Assembly (NCBI GenBank): GCA_902805495.1
Contig: CADCTH010000229.1
Span: 1-6,969, forward strand
From: an uncultured Actinomycetospora sp.
GTDB taxonomy: Bacteria; Actinomycetota; Actinomycetes; Mycobacteriales; Pseudonocardiaceae
DNA: 6,969 bases
Direction: 5' to 3'
Position numbers and translations under genes: made by a program. Below are positions 4,549 to 6,969 of the stretch, piece by piece. Below the pieces are notes generated by a model. The model did no database searches and was not told where the DNA came from. It worked only from the letters and a program-made list of their open reading frames with translations. Every line of letters starts with the position of its first letter. Within the stretch, counting starts at the first letter, position 1.

Positions 4549-6969
4549 GTTCGGGGCCGAGGCCGGCGTCCAGATCGACGCCCTCCTCGGGCATCCCGGA
4601 CATCGTGCGGCGCTCGCGATTCAGCGCGTAGCCGCCGTCGTCGTAGGGCGGGCGCAGGTCGAGGACGTACACGTCGTCGACCTCGTCGCCGGTGTCGCGC
4701 ACCCGGGTGGTCAGCGGCGTGCCGGTGTCCTCGCGCTCGCGCTCCGCGTGCCCGAGCAGCCCGCCGCGGGCGGGGTCGAAGGTCCAGTCGGCGAGCGCCT
4801 CGTCGAGACTCGGGCCGAAGGCGACGGCGGCCACGGCGGGCTCGGTGACGCCGGCCTGCTGGCGGGGCTGGCGCAGGCACGGGAAGTACGTCCGGATCTG
4901 CCACGCGACGCCGACGGCGCCACCGGCGGGCAGGTACTGCGCCAGGGGCACCCAGCGGCGCTGTGTCGGCGCCGTGAAGGCGAGCCAGCCGCCGGTGGTG
5001 GTGGCGTCGTCGCGGGCGACGAGGCGCACCACGTCCGCCCCCGTCGGCGGCGCGTCCTCCTCGAGCAGCGGCAGCGTGCGCCACCCGACCGACTCGGGGT
5101 CCTCGGCGCCGAGGCGCCGGTCCCCGAGACGGCCCCCGATCGGCGCGAAACCGTCCGGGGTCGCCCGCCCGTACTCCGCGCGCAGCGAGACGTCGCGGGT
5201 GGTGCTCCCGGACACCGCGACGGCGACGCCGGCGTCGGCGGCCGGGGGGAGCCGGTACCAGCCGGTGGTGAAGGTGCCGGTGCGCGCATCGGCGTCCGCG
5301 CCGTCCTCCGGGACGAGGAAGCTGCCCCAGACCGGCGTGTCGGCGGGGGTGCCCGGCGGGGGCGGGCTGGCCGGGAAGAACGCGCCGGGGACGAAGGGCT
5401 CGGTGCGCTGCTCGGGGTCCGGGGCGTCGGGCGCGTCGAGCGCGAGCGCGAGCTCGGTGGCGTCGGCCGGGGCGAGGGCGCCGGCGGCGCCGGGGTCCAG
5501 GACGTCGATCTGCCCGCCCAGCCCGCAGCCGGAGGCCGCCGGGTCGGACCAGCCGTCGCTCTGCGGTGACCACGACCCCGAGGTGCGGATCGCGGCGCGG
5601 CTGACGTCGCCGACCGTCCAGGTGGTCATCACCGCGAGGAGGCCGACGACCAGGACGGGCACGGCCACCGCGAGCGCCAGGCGCCGCCGCGGGCGGGCCC
5701 ACCGGTGCGCGGCGAGCAGCACCGCGGCGGTCAGCAGCAGCAGCGCGAGCGCCCACCACAGCGGCTGGTCGAACGCGATCCCGCGCACCGTCGGGTAGTC
5801 GCCGTACGACGGCATCCCCAGCCCCCAGCCGTACGGCCACATCGCCCGGCCGTGCCCGACGGCGGCGGCGACGAGCACGGCCGACAGGGCGACGGCGAGC
5901 AGCGCGGGCTGCGGCACCCGGCGCTCCCGGTCGAGGGCGGCGACCAGCCGGGGGCCGGCCACCAGCAGCAGGGCGAGGAACACCGCGCCGAGGCCGGCGA
6001 AGGCGCCGAAGTGGTGGGTCGGCTTGCTGGGGGTGGGCAGCAGCAGGACGAACGCCAGCAGCGTCGACCAGCCCGCGAGCGGGAGGCGCGCGGGCACGGC
6101 GAGGTCGCGGACGCGGGCGGCGACGAGCAGGACGAGGAACCACACGAGCGCCAGCAGGCACACCACGACGGCGGCGCGCCGGGCGTAGGACCCGTGGTGG
6201 GAGAGCGTGTCGAACAGCGCGTCGTAGCGCAGCAGCTCCTCGTACCAGGTCTGGTCCCGCTGGATCGGCGCGAAGATCTCCTGGGAGCGGGCGAAGTCGC
6301 GGTACGCGCCGTCGGCGAAGCCGAGCAGGCTGCCCACCGCGAGCGGGGCGAGCACGACGACGCAGCTGCCCGCCACCGACCACCAGCCGGTGGCGCGCTC
6401 GCGGACGAGCCGCCACGCGGCGGGCGCGGCGGCCACGAGCGGGGCGAGGGCGATGAACCCGGTGGGCGCGGCCGCCAGCCCGGCGGCGGCGAGCCCGACC
6501 CCGAGGCCGAGCAGCGCGATCCGGCGCCGCTCGAGCCCCTCGGCGACGGCGACGAGCGCGGCGACGGTGAAGAAGCCGACGACCGGCTCCGGGCGCACGC
6601 CCATGTCGTAGGGCAGGAACCAGGCGAGGAAGGCCGTGGCCAGGGTGGTGCGCGCCAGCGCGGGCGCCCAGCGTCCCGACCCGCCGAGCGGCGTGTGGGC
6701 GACGAACGCGCGGGCCAGGGCCCACGTGCCCAGGCCCAGGACGAGCGCGGGCACGCGCTGGGCCACTGGGGCGACGCCGACGGTCGTCTGCCACCACGAG
6801 AGCGCGTAGTACGGCAACGTGAACGGCGTGAAGCCCTGGTTGTAGAGCTGGTAGTAGTTCGTCAGGTAGCCCGAGAACGGCAGGTTCGCCGCCATCGAGC
6901 TGTAGTAGCCGTCGTCGTCGGTGATCGGCGCGAGGAAGAGCCACACGAGCAGCACGGCGGGCACGAGGA
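4517..6969 (-). CDS. Emb-family arabinosyltransferase, N-terminus off window
   Basis: This is the C-terminal ~816 residues of a GT-C (GT53) arabinosyltransferase, the EmbA/B/C type that uses decaprenyl-phosphoryl-arabinose to extend arabinan outside the membrane. Full-length family members are about 1050-1100 residues, so roughly 280 are missing; the coding frame runs off the right edge, and the GTG at 6964 is internal. Counting from that codon, the first-loop acidic catalytic motif TDDDGYY is at 15-21 and SGYLTNYY at 31-38. RPEP is at 124-127 and the conserved THHFGAFAG at 316-324. About ten further hydrophobic segments follow up to residue ~448. The rest (450-815) is an extracytoplasmic beta-rich domain with cysteines at 480 and 696, ending in a segment with DLRPPYDDGGYALNRE (769-784). 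It could be any of the EmbA, B or C subtypes, or a non-mycobacterial paralogue. Confidence 0.9.
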   Translation of the reverse strand, partial: LVPAVLLVWLFLAPITDDDGYYSSMAANLPFSGYLTNYYQLYNQGFTPFTLPYYALSWWQTTVGVAPVAQRVPALVLGLGTWALARAFVAHTPLGGSGRWAPALARTTLATAFLAWFLPYDMGVRPEPVVGFFTVAALVAVAEGLERRRIALLGLGVGLAAAGLAAAPTGFIALAPLVAAAPAAWRLVRERATGWWSVAGSCVVVLAPLAVGSLLGFADGAYRDFARSQEIFAPIQRDQTWYEELLRYDALFDTLSHHGSYARRAAVVVCLLALVWFLVLLVAARVRDLAVPARLPLAGWSTLLAFVLLLPTPSKPTHHFGAFAGLGAVFLALLLVAGPRLVAALDRERRVPQPALLAVALSAVLVAAAVGHGRAMWPYGWGLGMPSYGDYPTVRGIAFDQPLWWALALLLLTAAVLLAAHRWARPRRRLALAVAVPVLVVGLLAVMTTWTVGDVSRAAIRTSGSWSPQSDGWSDPAASGCGLGGQIDVLDPGAAGALAPADATELALALDAPDAPDPEQRTEPFVPGAFFPASPPPPGTPADTPVWGSFLVPEDGADADARTGTFTTGWYRLPPAADAGVAVAVSGSTTRDVSLRAEYGRATPDGFAPIGGRLGDRRLGAEDPESVGWRTLPLLEEDAPPTGADVVRLVARDDATTTGGWLAFTAPTQRRWVPLAQYLPAGGAVGVAWQIRTYFPCLRQPRQQAGVTEPAVAAVAFGPSLDEALADWTFDPARGGLLGHAEREREDTGTPLTTRVRDTGDEVDDVYVLDLRPPYDDGGYALNRERRTMSGMPEEGVDLDAGLGPELSSPAPPAAG

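Noticed and set aside
2415..4631. 738-codon plus-strand frame overlapping the aconitase gene
   Set aside because: The product is arginine/proline/glycine/alanine-rich without motifs. The aconitase frame explains the region fully.
4488..6944. 818-codon minus-strand frame overlapping the Emb gene, plus the plus-strand frame 4692-5798
   Set aside because: Both are arginine- and alanine-rich shadows. The Emb frame has the conserved motifs and membrane segments.
1..6969. Mobile elements, CRISPR arrays, tRNA or rRNA genes
   Set aside because: I found no transposase or integrase reading frame, no regularly spaced repeats and no tRNA- or rRNA-like sequence on either strand.

Overview
The window is very GC-rich (above 70% by eye), with the codon-position bias and the abundant open antisense frames of a high-GC actinobacterium. 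A mycobacterial-type Emb arabinosyltransferase restricts it further to the actinobacteria with an arabinogalactan wall (Corynebacteriales or Pseudonocardiales). A Pseudonocardiaceae-like genome is my best guess, but it is an inference. LAYOUT: (1) 3-1024, plus strand: the last 41 codons of a dTDP-glucose 4,6-dehydratase (rfbB/rmlB), then a complete glucose-1-phosphate thymidylyltransferase (rfbA/rmlA) overlapping it by 4 bases. (2) 1025-1096: a convergent intergenic spacer filled almost entirely by one long imperfect hairpin. (3) 1097-2086, minus strand: three small genes, which in transcription order encode an 81-residue protein of unknown function, a 50-residue membrane protein and a 131-residue DUF2267 protein. 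Hairpins follow the first two. (4) 2087-2235: a divergent control region with three copies of the heptamer GGAATCC and a short palindrome. (5) 2236-2496, plus strand: an 86-residue tryptophan-rich acidic protein of unknown function, then a hairpin. (6) 2596-4548, plus strand: a complete 650-residue aconitase of the short, Aquifex-type class. (7) 4517-6969, minus strand: the C-terminal ~816 residues of an Emb-family arabinosyltransferase that runs off the window. Its 3' end overlaps the aconitase 3' end by 32 bases. HOW THE GENES RELATE: rfbB-rfbA make dTDP-4-keto-6-deoxyglucose, the precursor of dTDP-L-rhamnose, which is the linker sugar that joins arabinogalactan to peptidoglycan in these bacteria. 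The Emb protein extends the arabinan on that polymer. Both ends of the window therefore point to envelope polysaccharide, although the genes lie on opposite strands and are not one operon. Aconitase is a central-carbon enzyme with no evident link. The small genes in the middle are the least understood part. I see no mobile element, CRISPR array, tRNA or rRNA. No clear new multi-gene system is visible. The items most worth a second look are the 62-base palindrome, the missing third iron-sulfur cysteine in the aconitase, the divergent small-gene pair with its repeated heptamer, and the antisense overlap of the aconitase and Emb genes.
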